Assembly (NCBI GenBank): GCA_001604035.1
Contig: LVAK01000142.1
Span: forward strand, 1-34,461
Length of the DNA stretch: 34,461 nt
From: Clostridiales bacterium Firm_05
GTDB taxonomy: Bacteria > Bacillota > Clostridia > Oscillospirales > Ruminococcaceae
Reading direction: 5' to 3'
The notes below the pieces were generated by a model. The model was not told the origin of the DNA and did not search any database. It saw nothing but the letters and a program-made list of their open reading frames with translations. Shown in pieces: positions 26,093 through 32,932 of the stretch. Made by a program: the position numbers and the translations under genes. Within the stretch, counting starts at the first letter, position 1, and the number at the start of each line of letters is the position of its first letter.

Positions 26093-26642
26093 TGACGGTA
26101 CCGGACTGAGCGAGGATCAGGTCACGGATATCGTCAAGAAGAAACAGCGCAGGCCTCAACGGAGCGAAAACTATCAGCCTCACTATGAGAAGGGCGATAT
26201 GTCACGAATGATCACGGACGCAATGAACCTGTCAAGCATGGGCGATGTTGACATGTACGACCCTGAACAGGTCGAGCGGCGCGTGCGTGAATACCTGCAG
26301 TACACGATCGAACACGACATGAAACCTACAGTCGAGTCTCTGGCCCTGGCGTTCAATACAAACAGGATGCAGCTATGGCGGTGGAAGGAAGGTGTGGAGT
26401 CGAACCTACCAGAGCGATCACGTTACGCTATAAAAAAAGCCTATAGCATTATGAACCAGTTATTGAGCCAAACTATGGCCGACGGGAAGATCAATCCGGT
26501 AGCAGCGATATTCCTGCTGAAGAACAACCATGCGTACAAGGACCAGACGGACGTGGTCGTCACGCCGAACGCACCATACCAGGCGAAGAGCGACGACGAG
26601 CTCAAGGGCAGGTACCTGGAGGATATACCGGACGAGGAATGA
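26067..26642 (+). CDS. Putative terminase-small-subunit-like HTH protein
   Basis: TVESLALAFNTNRMQLWRWKEGVESN...NQLLSQTMADGKINPVAAIFLLKNNHAYKDQTDVVVTPNAPYQ. Confidence 0.5.
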   Translation: MNTKTKTSDDGTGLSEDQVTDIVKKKQRRPQRSENYQPHYEKGDMSRMITDAMNLSSMGDVDMYDPEQVERRVREYLQYTIEHDMKPTVESLALAFNTNRMQLWRWKEGVESNLPERSRYAIKKAYSIMNQLLSQTMADGKINPVAAIFLLKNNHAYKDQTDVVVTPNAPYQAKSDDELKGRYLEDIPDEE

Positions 26643-26648
26643 CACGAG

Positions 26649-26680
26649 CAGGCACGGAGCGGATCCGTGCCTGTTTTATT
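26649..26680 (+). terminator. Rho-independent terminator of the rightward operon
   Basis: CAGGCACGGA-GCGGA-TCCGTGCCTG followed by TTTTATT. Confidence 0.88.
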
Positions 26681-26961
26681 ATTCCAGACGACAGGATATA
26701 TATATTCATTGTACGTTAAGATATATATATTACCTTAACGACGTGACAGGTTGCTCTCTGGTCTTACTCGGCTGTAGAGCTCAACTATTCGCATAACAAT
26801 AGTTTAACGAATAGTTGGTACGCGATATGTAGTAGTGCATCATCAGGCGAGGCACTATATGTACGATTTTGCATAAAGTGATGTATAAAACGGGCGAAAA
26901 ATGCATAATATACAGCTGGTTTTATGCATAATCGGAGCGAATATGCAGGATCTGAAGGCAT

Positions 26962-26995
26962 AAAAAAAGACCCGCCCCGGAGGATCCGGAGCGGG
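26962..26995 (-). terminator. Rho-independent terminator of the leftward operon
   Basis: CCCGCcCCGGA / TCCGGaGCGGG stem with an A7 run on the left (T7 on the minus strand). Confidence 0.85.
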
Positions 26996-27019
26996 CAAGA
27001 AAGAGGGAACCCGTGGCAG

Positions 27020-27214
27020 TTAATCCAGGGTGACGTCCTCGACGACGTCCGCCTGGCAGTACGGGCCGAACAGATCGCCGGAAAGGTCAGCAGCCTTGTC
27101 CTGCATGGCATACTCGAAGTCCTCGAATGCACCATGGTCGTCGGACACGTTCTTCCGGACGATGTGGATGCCGTCATCGGCATTGATCAGGGCGGTATAC
27201 AGAGTCTTCTTCAT
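27020..27214 (-). CDS. Small hypothetical protein
   Basis: MKKTLYTALINADDGIHIVRKNVSDDHGAFEDFEYAMQDKAADLSGDLFG; RBS AAGGAGG. Confidence 0.65.
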   Translation of the reverse strand: MKKTLYTALINADDGIHIVRKNVSDDHGAFEDFEYAMQDKAADLSGDLFGPYCQADVVEDVTLD

Positions 27215-27218
27215 AGCT

Positions 27219-27407
27219 TTAATCCTCCTTGTTGTCGGTGGCAGCCAGGTCCTTCCTGACCAGCTGCCGTAGGTAGTCTTGCTTGGACGGGACGGAGTCG
27301 AGCTTCGCGATCACGTCCGCATCCGTGTTGATGTTGAGCTTCAGATGGTAAAACCTGCAGTGTGCGGAGTCGTACTTCCGCTGGGCAATGGTAGAACTCT
27401 TGGGCAT
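27219..27407 (-). CDS. Small RHH-like protein
   Basis: MPKSSTIAQRKYDSAHCRFYHLKLNINTDADVIAKLDSVPSKQDYLRQLVRKDLAA resembles short mobile-element ribbon-helix-helix proteins. Confidence 0.65.
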   Translation of the reverse strand: MPKSSTIAQRKYDSAHCRFYHLKLNINTDADVIAKLDSVPSKQDYLRQLVRKDLAATDNKED

Positions 27408-27470
27408 GGTGGATCCTCCTTGAGGTATAGGTGGTGACTTATTGTACAGCGGATCCCGGGATAAAGTCAA

Positions 27471-27653
27471 TTACCTCACCTCCTTTGCGGATAACAGCCG
27501 GTACTTACATCCCGGGAAGGTTTCCTTCATGTACTGACGATAGTCATATACACGGCCGAACACGTTGCTGCTGTCGCCGAAATCCTGGGTGTGCTCGTGC
27601 GTGCACGTTCCGATACCAGGAATCGTGACCTCGCTTTTGATGTTCAGCTTCAT
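27471..27653 (-). CDS. Small hypothetical protein
   Basis: 60 aa ORF, RBS GAGGAGG. Confidence 0.55.
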   Translation of the reverse strand: MKLNIKSEVTIPGIGTCTHEHTQDFGDSSNVFGRVYDYRQYMKETFPGCKYRLLSAKEVR

Positions 27654-27666
27654 GCTTTTCCTCCTC

Positions 27667-28416
27667 TCACACAGCCTTCCGGTATGCGGAAAGGTCGGTC
27701 CAGTAGTTGATCAGACGGTTGATCTCGTCGTCGGGGTACATGTACAGCTCATACCGGTGCAGATCGGCACCGTCCCGGAGATAACCCATGCCTCTTCCGG
27801 CTTTTTTGGGGTCAGGAAGGGCCTCGCAGCCAGTGGCAGCGATAAGATACCGGGACTGGGATGCCGTAGCGGTCCTGAGGCCCAGAATCGTCGGGAAATT
27901 GCACTTCAGAACGGTGGGTATGGTGACTGCCATGACGTTCTGCGTGCAGGCAATGACGTGGACCTTCGCGGCCCGGCCGATCTGTGCCAGGCGCTGCAGC
28001 GGAGGCAGGGCCTGGTTCTTCTGTGATACCATCAGGTCAGCGAGCTCGTCGACGATGACATACAGGTCCCGGCCGGAATATTCCCGGACGCCGGCACGCT
28101 GCATCTCGGTGAACCTGCGCTCAGTCTCGTCCAGGGCATAGTACAGCGCGTCGATCATGTCGCCGGGCTCGCATGCATACCGGACGGTGTGAGGCAGCTT
28201 CTTGTACTGGACCAGCTCTACCTTCTTGGGATCCAGCAGCACAAAACCGCACTCAGACGGCAGCTTGGTGGCCAGAAGAGAGTAGATGATCCCGTTGACG
28301 GTTACGCTTTTCCCGGATCCCGTCGCACCCGCGATCAGCAGGTGCGGACGGTCTGCCAGGGCAGAATACAGCCGGAATACCCGGCCTCCCGGTGTGGAAA
28401 CAAGGGTCGTGCTCAT
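27667..28416 (-). CDS. Truncated FtsK/SpoIIIE-type DNA translocase ATPase
   Basis: RPHLLIAGATGSGKSVTVNGIIYSLL (Walker A), DLYVIVDELADLM (Walker B), LQRLAQIGRAAKVHVIACTQNVMAVTIPTVLKCNFPTILGLRT. Confidence 0.92.
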   Translation of the reverse strand: MSTTLVSTPGGRVFRLYSALADRPHLLIAGATGSGKSVTVNGIIYSLLATKLPSECGFVLLDPKKVELVQYKKLPHTVRYACEPGDMIDALYYALDETERRFTEMQRAGVREYSGRDLYVIVDELADLMVSQKNQALPPLQRLAQIGRAAKVHVIACTQNVMAVTIPTVLKCNFPTILGLRTATASQSRYLIAATGCEALPDPKKAGRGMGYLRDGADLHRYELYMYPDDEINRLINYWTDLSAYRKAV

Positions 28417-28691
28417 GCGTTTGCCTCCTTTATGACGCCTATCTCGATGAAATAGTTCTTCCAGTGGTCGTGATAAGCAGGCCAGTCCTTATCACTGCCG
28501 GCTTCCAGAGCACGGATGTGTGCCTGGGCAGTGGCGAGCGAGAAGTCCTTTCCCCACAGGGACGAAGCGGTCCACTCATACCTGCCTTCCCGGACGTACT
28601 TCAGGTACCAGGGATGCCCGAAGATCGTGTCATCCATACGGACCTGGAACCGCGAGCAATGCTGAGCGGTTCTGTATGTGATTCCATCCAT
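28413..28691 (-). CDS. Hypothetical protein
   Basis: 92 aa ORF overlapping the FtsK-like start by 4 nt. Confidence 0.65.
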   Translation of the reverse strand: MDGITYRTAQHCSRFQVRMDDTIFGHPWYLKYVREGRYEWTASSLWGKDFSLATAQAHIRALEAGSDKDWPAYHDHWKNYFIEIGVIKEANA

Positions 28692-28707
28692 GTTATTTCC
28701 TCCTTCT

Positions 28708-28763
28708 CCAGCACCTGGTGCTGGCTACGAGCGCCGGAGCCCGGCGCCCGTGTGCCAGGATCA
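28708..28763 (-). ncRNA. Intercistronic structured RNA element A
   Basis: UGA-UCCUGGC-AC-ACGGGCGCCGG-GCU-CCGGCGCUCGU-A-GCCAGCACCAGGUGCUGG. Confidence 0.6.
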
Positions 28764-29102
28764 GACGATCTCGATGGTGATTCCCCAGTTCCGCCTGTAA
28801 TCCCTGATCTTGTCAAGGATATGGTAGTTGATCTGGTCGTTTTCACCGATCTCATACGCGACCTCGATACCCCAGTCGTCGTCACCTTCGTCGGACCATT
28901 TGCTTTCCAGGATGAACTGGTCGCATCCGAACAGTTTGCCCCGACGGATCCGGACCTGCCGGTGCCGCTTTGCGGGGTCTACGATCTCGAATGCCTCGCA
29001 GTACCTGGCGTCGATGATCCTTCCGAGGCCGTACGTTTCGAGGATCTGCTCCTCGCTGGTAGCCTCGAGTTCCAAGGTGACTGTGAAAGTCCTCTTGTCC
29101 AT
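28761..29102 (-). CDS. Hypothetical protein
   Basis: 113 aa: MDKRTFTVTLELEATSEEQILETYGLGRIIDARYCEAFEIVDPAKRHRQVRIRRG. Confidence 0.65.
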   Translation of the reverse strand: MDKRTFTVTLELEATSEEQILETYGLGRIIDARYCEAFEIVDPAKRHRQVRIRRGKLFGCDQFILESKWSDEGDDDWGIEVAYEIGENDQINYHILDKIRDYRRNWGITIEIV

Positions 29103-29120
29103 GTTTTTCCCTCGCTTTCT

Positions 29121-29176
29121 TCAGCGTCTGGCGCTGACTACGGGATCTCCGGCGGAGGTCCCGTGTGTCAATGTCA
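29121..29176 (-). ncRNA. Intercistronic structured RNA element B
   Basis: UGAC-AUUGAC-AC-ACGGGACCUCC-GCC-GGAGAUCCCGU-A-GUCAGCGCCAGACGCUGA; here it lies 10 nt past the stop codon. Confidence 0.6.
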
Positions 29177-29186
29177 GATGTTACTG

Positions 29187-29456
29187 TTACAGTTTGATGT
29201 TCCGCTCGTTCATCCAGAATAGTGCGTCCCACAGGGCATCCTGCCCCGGGATCGTCAGCTCATCGAAGATGTCCGCGTGTTTGCCAGCGTCGAAGTAGTC
29301 TCCGAGCATCTCAAACAGGTCGTCCTGCGGTACGGGAAACTCCATGTGGTCCTGTTCCTCCATGGTGAACGTGTTCCCGATGAACGTGAACAGGATCCGG
29401 TCTCCGTCCCGGTCAAGGATGGTGTCACCCTTGTTGTTGTGTGTAAAGGTTCTCAT
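29187..29456 (-). CDS. Hypothetical protein
   Basis: MRTFTHNNKGDTILDRDGDRILFTFIGNTFTMEEQDHMEFPVPQDDLFEML. Confidence 0.65.
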   Translation of the reverse strand: MRTFTHNNKGDTILDRDGDRILFTFIGNTFTMEEQDHMEFPVPQDDLFEMLGDYFDAGKHADIFDELTIPGQDALWDALFWMNERNIKL

Positions 29457-29469
29457 GCTTCCACTCCTC

Positions 29470-29745
29470 TCAGAACATTGCATAGTACTCGTCCGGCATG
29501 TACTCGAGTTCGTACGCGCCGGTCTCGTCGGGTTCGATGTCGTCAACGGAGTTGATTATCTCCTTCAGCAACAGGTCCGGGGCGAGATCTCCTTCCCCTG
29601 TTGTACTGTCGAAGACCGTCACGCAGGTTCCTTCACCTCCACAGACCAGATTTCCATGGTCGTCCAGCACGTCCGGAGCGGGTGTGTACTGAATGATCCG
29701 GAGATGGTCGTCCGGGTGCTTTGTGATCCAATCATAGATCGTCAA
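29470..29745 (-). CDS. Hypothetical protein
   Basis: MTIYDWITKHPDDHLRIIQYTPAPDVLDDHGNLVCGGEGTCVTVFDSTTGEGDLAPDLL. Confidence 0.65.
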   Translation of the reverse strand: MTIYDWITKHPDDHLRIIQYTPAPDVLDDHGNLVCGGEGTCVTVFDSTTGEGDLAPDLLLKEIINSVDDIEPDETGAYELEYMPDEYYAMF

Positions 29746-29766
29746 GCTGATTACCTCCTTTTTCCT

Positions 29767-29822
29767 TCGGTGTCTGGCACCGACTACGAGCGACCCGGTG
29801 AGTCGCCCGTCTGTCGAAGTCA
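29767..29822 (-). ncRNA. Intercistronic structured RNA element C
   Basis: UGAC-UUCGAC-AG-ACGGGCGACUC-ACC-GGGUCGCUCGU-A-GUCGGUGCCAGACACCGA. Confidence 0.6.
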
Positions 29823-30002
29823 GATAATGCCCATCTCCCGGAACTTCCTGAGCAGGCCGTATCGTTTGCCCAGCCGGGTGAAGTGCTCCACACCACGCTG
29901 GCGCTCGTTGATCACGGCCTCTTCAGATGCGGCATTGAGGTACGCCTTGAATTCTCTGGCCGCCTCAATGAGGACCGCTTTCCGCCTCTGGTAATCAGTC
30001 AT
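29820..30002 (-). CDS. Small hypothetical protein
   Basis: MTDYQRRKAVLIEAAREFKAYLNAASEEAVINERQRGVEHFTRLGKRYGLL. Confidence 0.6.
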   Translation of the reverse strand: MTDYQRRKAVLIEAAREFKAYLNAASEEAVINERQRGVEHFTRLGKRYGLLRKFREMGII

Positions 30003-30017
30003 GCTTTCACACCTTCC

Positions 30018-30314
30018 TCACTGATAGTTGAAGTAGTAGTCGCACGTGTCCACGGTGATCCCGGTGAACGGGTCCGTGTATTCGCCTTCGATTACCCACA
30101 TCACGGGGTCGTCGCGGATCCACAGGTCGTAGGGCTGAACGTCCCGGTCAAAGCGCTTTACGAGCCAGTTATAGACGTCGTATAGGTCGTCCCGGCGGAG
30201 GCCCCACTCGTGGTTCCCGGATACCTTCACGTGAAGCGTGACGCGCGGGTCCTTCACCCGGCGTGCGTCCACGGAACCGTATCCCTGCCAATGCTTGAGC
30301 TTCACAGAACTCAC
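30018..30314 (-). CDS. Hypothetical protein
   Basis: 98 aa: MSSVKLKHWQGYGSVDARRVKDPRVTLHVKVSGNHEWGLRRDDLYDVYNWLVKRFDRD. Confidence 0.65.
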   Translation of the reverse strand: MSSVKLKHWQGYGSVDARRVKDPRVTLHVKVSGNHEWGLRRDDLYDVYNWLVKRFDRDVQPYDLWIRDDPVMWVIEGEYTDPFTGITVDTCDYYFNYQ

Positions 30315-30338
30315 TCCTTTCCTCGTAGGTGCCTACCT

Positions 30339-30384
30339 GTCTCAACCTATCCTATCACAATTTCAAGGATAGGTCAATACCTAT
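30339..30384 (-). promoter_or_regulatory. Putative internal leftward promoter with operator-like inverted repeat
   Basis: Minus strand TTGACC-17 nt-TAGGAT, overlapping the inverted repeat CCTATCC...GGATAGG. Confidence 0.5.
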
Positions 30385-30387
30385 TTT

Positions 30388-30437
30388 CTGGCACCGACTA
30401 CGAGGTCCGCACGAGCGGGCCCCGTCTGTCGAAGTCA
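30388..30437 (-). ncRNA. Intercistronic structured RNA element D (3' hairpin truncated)
   Basis: UGAC-UUCGAC-AG-ACGGGGCCCGC-UCGU-GCGGACCUCGU-A-GUCGGUGCCAG, running into the 30339-30384 promoter. Confidence 0.55.
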
Positions 30438-30737
30438 GTGCATGCCGTGGGTAGCGGCCTTCCAGAGCAGGTCGTAGGCCTGCATGAACAGGTCGTACAT
30501 TCCCTGCACAGCGTCCGCGTGCTCCTGGTCGTCGATCAGTGGGATCTGGCGCGCGCGGGAGCGGATTTGATCCAGCGCTTGATGCGCAAGACTGTACTTG
30601 CTGATCATTTCGACCTTGTTCGATAAGGTCTGCCTCTTTGCCGCTGGGAGGTTCATCTCCTCCGTTAGCGACATCTTCGGGATCCCGTACATCTCAGACG
30701 AGTCGTACGTAAGGATCGGCTTGACTGTGTCAATCAC
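30435..30737 (-). CDS. Hypothetical protein (GTG start)
   Basis: (M)IDTVKPILTYDSSEMYGIPKMSLTEEMNLPAAKRQTLSNKVEMISKYSLAHQALDQIRSRARQ; RBS AAAGGA. Confidence 0.6.
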   Translation of the reverse strand: MIDTVKPILTYDSSEMYGIPKMSLTEEMNLPAAKRQTLSNKVEMISKYSLAHQALDQIRSRARQIPLIDDQEHADAVQGMYDLFMQAYDLLWKAATHGMH

Positions 30738-30787
30738 AGCAGTGTCCTTTCTGCCGGGATACGAGGCCTCCCGGCCGGGCCGTCGTC

Positions 30788-31180
30788 TTACTGTCCGCAG
30801 TACTCCATCCACACCCGGCCATGTCTCCGGCCTTCCGGAGGCACGAACGGAGTGCAGGGAATGACGTCCTTCAGGTGGTACAGCCATTTCACTTTCGTGT
30901 CCGGCTGCCAGTCATAGGACGATCCGCAGGGCACCCATGTGGCCCAGAGGTACTCTTCCCAGGTCTCGCGATCGCGGACCTCGACGATCTCGTCGATCAC
31001 GGCGTAGCACTTCACGACCGGGCGACCGTTGCCGGTCTCCGCGATCAGGATGGGCTCGCCGAGGAACCGGCCGAGAGTGTTCCGGGTCCGGGTCTCGTAC
31101 TGTTTGAGTCCGCCGATGATATCATCCACAAAGGGTTCCTTCTGGCAGTTAATGAAGATGATGGGCAGCAATTCGTTCAC
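30788..31180 (-). CDS. Hypothetical protein, ASCH-like
   Basis: LPIIFINCQKEPFVDDIIGGLKQYETRTRNTLGRFLGEPILIAETGNGRPVVKCYAVIDEIVEV. Confidence 0.55.
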   Translation of the reverse strand: MNELLPIIFINCQKEPFVDDIIGGLKQYETRTRNTLGRFLGEPILIAETGNGRPVVKCYAVIDEIVEVRDRETWEEYLWATWVPCGSSYDWQPDTKVKWLYHLKDVIPCTPFVPPEGRRHGRVWMEYCGQ

Positions 31181-31189
31181 CTGCTTTCT

Positions 31190-31245
31190 CCGGCGTCTGG
31201 CGCCGGCTACGATGCCCGGGATCCGGGCACCGTCTGCCGAAGTCA
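31190..31245 (-). ncRNA. Intercistronic structured RNA element F
   Basis: UGAC-UUCGGC-AG-ACGGUGCCCGG-AUC-CCGGGCAUCGU-A-GCCGGCGCCAGACGCCGG. Confidence 0.62.
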
Positions 31246-31539
31246 GCTTGCCTTGAACCACTTGTCGTAGTCCGAGCATGCACAGTATCCAGCGGCGGCC
31301 TCAAAGAATTCCTTCGCCTTCCGGAGCTTGCGCTTCCACGTCTTGTCCTCTGGTGCATCAACTTTTACGACCGCGTTTTCGCTGTAGATCTCGACTTCAT
31401 AGTCCAGAACCTCGGCGAATTTCTTCCGGCCTTCACCCGTGAGCTCGAGCGGTCCGCAGAATGCGATGCCGAGCTCCTCGCAGACGTCGTCGTAGACGTC
31501 GATGTCGATGTCCATCCGGATAAACTCCTTTACTGTCAT
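31243..31539 (-). CDS. Hypothetical protein
   Basis: 98 aa: MTVKEFIRMDIDIDVYDDVCEELGIAFCGPLELTGEGRKKFAEVLDYEVEIYSE. Confidence 0.65.
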   Translation of the reverse strand: MTVKEFIRMDIDIDVYDDVCEELGIAFCGPLELTGEGRKKFAEVLDYEVEIYSENAVVKVDAPEDKTWKRKLRKAKEFFEAAAGYCACSDYDKWFKAS

Positions 31540-31561
31540 TGCTTTTTTCCCTCTCTTTCTT

Positions 31562-31622
31562 CAGTGCTCATGGCACTGACTACGACGTCCGGAGCGGGTC
31601 CGGGCGCCGTCTGTCAATGTCA
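31562..31622 (-). ncRNA. Intercistronic structured RNA element G
   Basis: UGAC-AUUGAC-AG-ACGGCGCCCGGA-CCCGC-UCCGGACGUCGU-A-GUCAGUGCCAUGAGCACUG. Confidence 0.6.
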
Positions 31623-32126
31623 TTTGATTACGATCATGCCGTGCTGGATTGATCCGCAGTCGAAGAACCGGGTGTAGTACTCGAGCGGTTGATTCCGCTG
31701 GTACTGATCCGGACCGGTCTGCCGGCCAACTCCGGAGCAGTCGCCTTCGTAGACTGTGATGTAGGCCGTACCGCCTGTCTGCCGAACGACGCTGGATATC
31801 TCGAGAGCGATCCGGCGGATCGTCTGGTCGTCGTCGATGACGTTCAGTACGTTACTGCAGACGACGTCCACCGGGACGCGGTTCTGCATGGCCCAGCTCA
31901 CAGCCTGAAGCGTGGCCTCGTTCGTATCGTCCGGCTGGTTGTAGGGGTCGTACGGGAGATAGCTCATCTTGGCGGCCACCTCCACAACGTTCCGGATGTG
32001 GTCGATGTACTTACCGCATCCATAGTCCAGCAGGATTCCTCCGAAGCGGGCCGGGAACTTCCTGTACACGGCCGGCAGGCGCCGGGAGTTGACCGACGTT
32101 CCTGCGCTTGTGTATGTCTGTGACAT
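31620..32126 (-). CDS. SAM-dependent methyltransferase-like protein
   Basis: GGILLDYGCGKYIDHIRNVVEV (motif I), VPVDVVCSNVLNVIDDD, TAYITVYEGD. Confidence 0.72.
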   Translation of the reverse strand: MSQTYTSAGTSVNSRRLPAVYRKFPARFGGILLDYGCGKYIDHIRNVVEVAAKMSYLPYDPYNQPDDTNEATLQAVSWAMQNRVPVDVVCSNVLNVIDDDQTIRRIALEISSVVRQTGGTAYITVYEGDCSGVGRQTGPDQYQRNQPLEYYTRFFDCGSIQHGMIVIK

Positions 32127-32143
32127 TCTCTTTTCCTCCTTCT

Positions 32144-32201
32144 TCAGTGCTTGGCACTGACTACGGGATCCGCCTGGAGCGGGTCCCGTCTGTCAATGTC
32201 A
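32144..32201 (-). ncRNA. Intercistronic structured RNA element H
   Basis: UGAC-AUUGAC-AG-ACGGGACCCGC-UCCAG-GCGGAUCCCGU-A-GUCAGUGCCAAGCACUGA, followed by AGAAGGAGG. Confidence 0.62.
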
Positions 32202-32450
32202 CGCGTGACTGTACCGGGGCAGCAGCAGCCTCCCCAGGTACATGCTGAGCGCCTGCGCCTCGTCTATCGGAGCGAGCCCCAGGGCCTGGTCGTAGCTGAT
32301 CCGGAACGGCTCGCCGATCTCCCGGCCGGTCCTTCCGTCCACCTTCACGGCCCGCCAGCGGCCTTTTCCGTCGATGATGGCGCGGTAGATGTTGTACCCG
32401 TGCCTCTGGTCTACGAATTCATAGTTACGAATCGCTTCAGCGGTACTCAT
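32199..32450 (-). CDS. Small hypothetical protein
   Basis: MSTAEAIRNYEFVDQRHGYNIYRAIIDGKGRWRAVKVDGRTGREIGEPF. Confidence 0.6.
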   Translation of the reverse strand: MSTAEAIRNYEFVDQRHGYNIYRAIIDGKGRWRAVKVDGRTGREIGEPFRISYDQALGLAPIDEAQALSMYLGRLLLPRYSHA

Positions 32451-32554
32451 GACTGTATACCTCCCTGCTTTTTTAGGGGCCTTGCCCCTGTCCTACGTCC
32501 GCCGGAGCGGGCGCAGGACAGGAGGCCCGCCGGAGCGGGCCGGTCCTGGGCTGG

Positions 32555-32830
32555 TCAGGTGATCTTCAGGGGCCGGGACGTGCTGGTCCGCATGAACGGA
32601 GCGAGCACATCCGCCGGCATGGTCTTCCGGAGCGCGACCGTGTCCAGCCGCGTGCTGGTGACTTCCTTCCAGGTGACCTTGTAGGGCCCGAAGGTGCCGG
32701 TCTCAGTGGTCCCGAGGTCCGCTTTTACCTTGTCGGAGGCCGCCTCAATCGCGGCGTCGATCTCGTCGCGCATGCGCTTGAGCTCCTGGAGCTCCTCAAT
32801 GTCGCGGACAATTACATCACTGTTACCCAT
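32555..32830 (-). CDS. Small phage protein
   Basis: MGNSDVIVRDIEELQELKRMRDEIDAAIEAASDKVKADLGTTETGTFGPYKVTWKEVTSTRLDTVALR. Confidence 0.62.
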   Translation of the reverse strand: MGNSDVIVRDIEELQELKRMRDEIDAAIEAASDKVKADLGTTETGTFGPYKVTWKEVTSTRLDTVALRKTMPADVLAPFMRTSTSRPLKIT

Positions 32831-32932
32831 GTTTTTTTCCTCCTCATTTTTTGATTAGGGGTCTCGCCCCTGGTCCAGGTCCGCCGGAGCGGGCCCGGAG
32901 CAGGAGCGGCCGGAGCGAGTCCGGCCGGCCTA

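Noticed and set aside
28392-29222. 276-aa plus-strand ORF opposite the small leftward genes
   Set aside because: Shadow of GC-rich antisense coding sequence; low-complexity composition, no RBS, and the minus-strand genes have RBSs and regular spacing.
28708-32201. Intercistronic elements as intrinsic terminators
   Set aside because: On the coding (minus) strand the stems are followed by purine-rich GAAGGAGG-type sequence and not by a U-tract, and genes continue in the same direction.
29820-32201. UGA readthrough or selenocysteine insertion at the RNA elements
   Set aside because: Frames close at once after UGA (UGA-CAU-UGA in the UGACAUUGA copies, UAG soon after in the UGACUUCG copies) and are not in frame with a meaningful extension.
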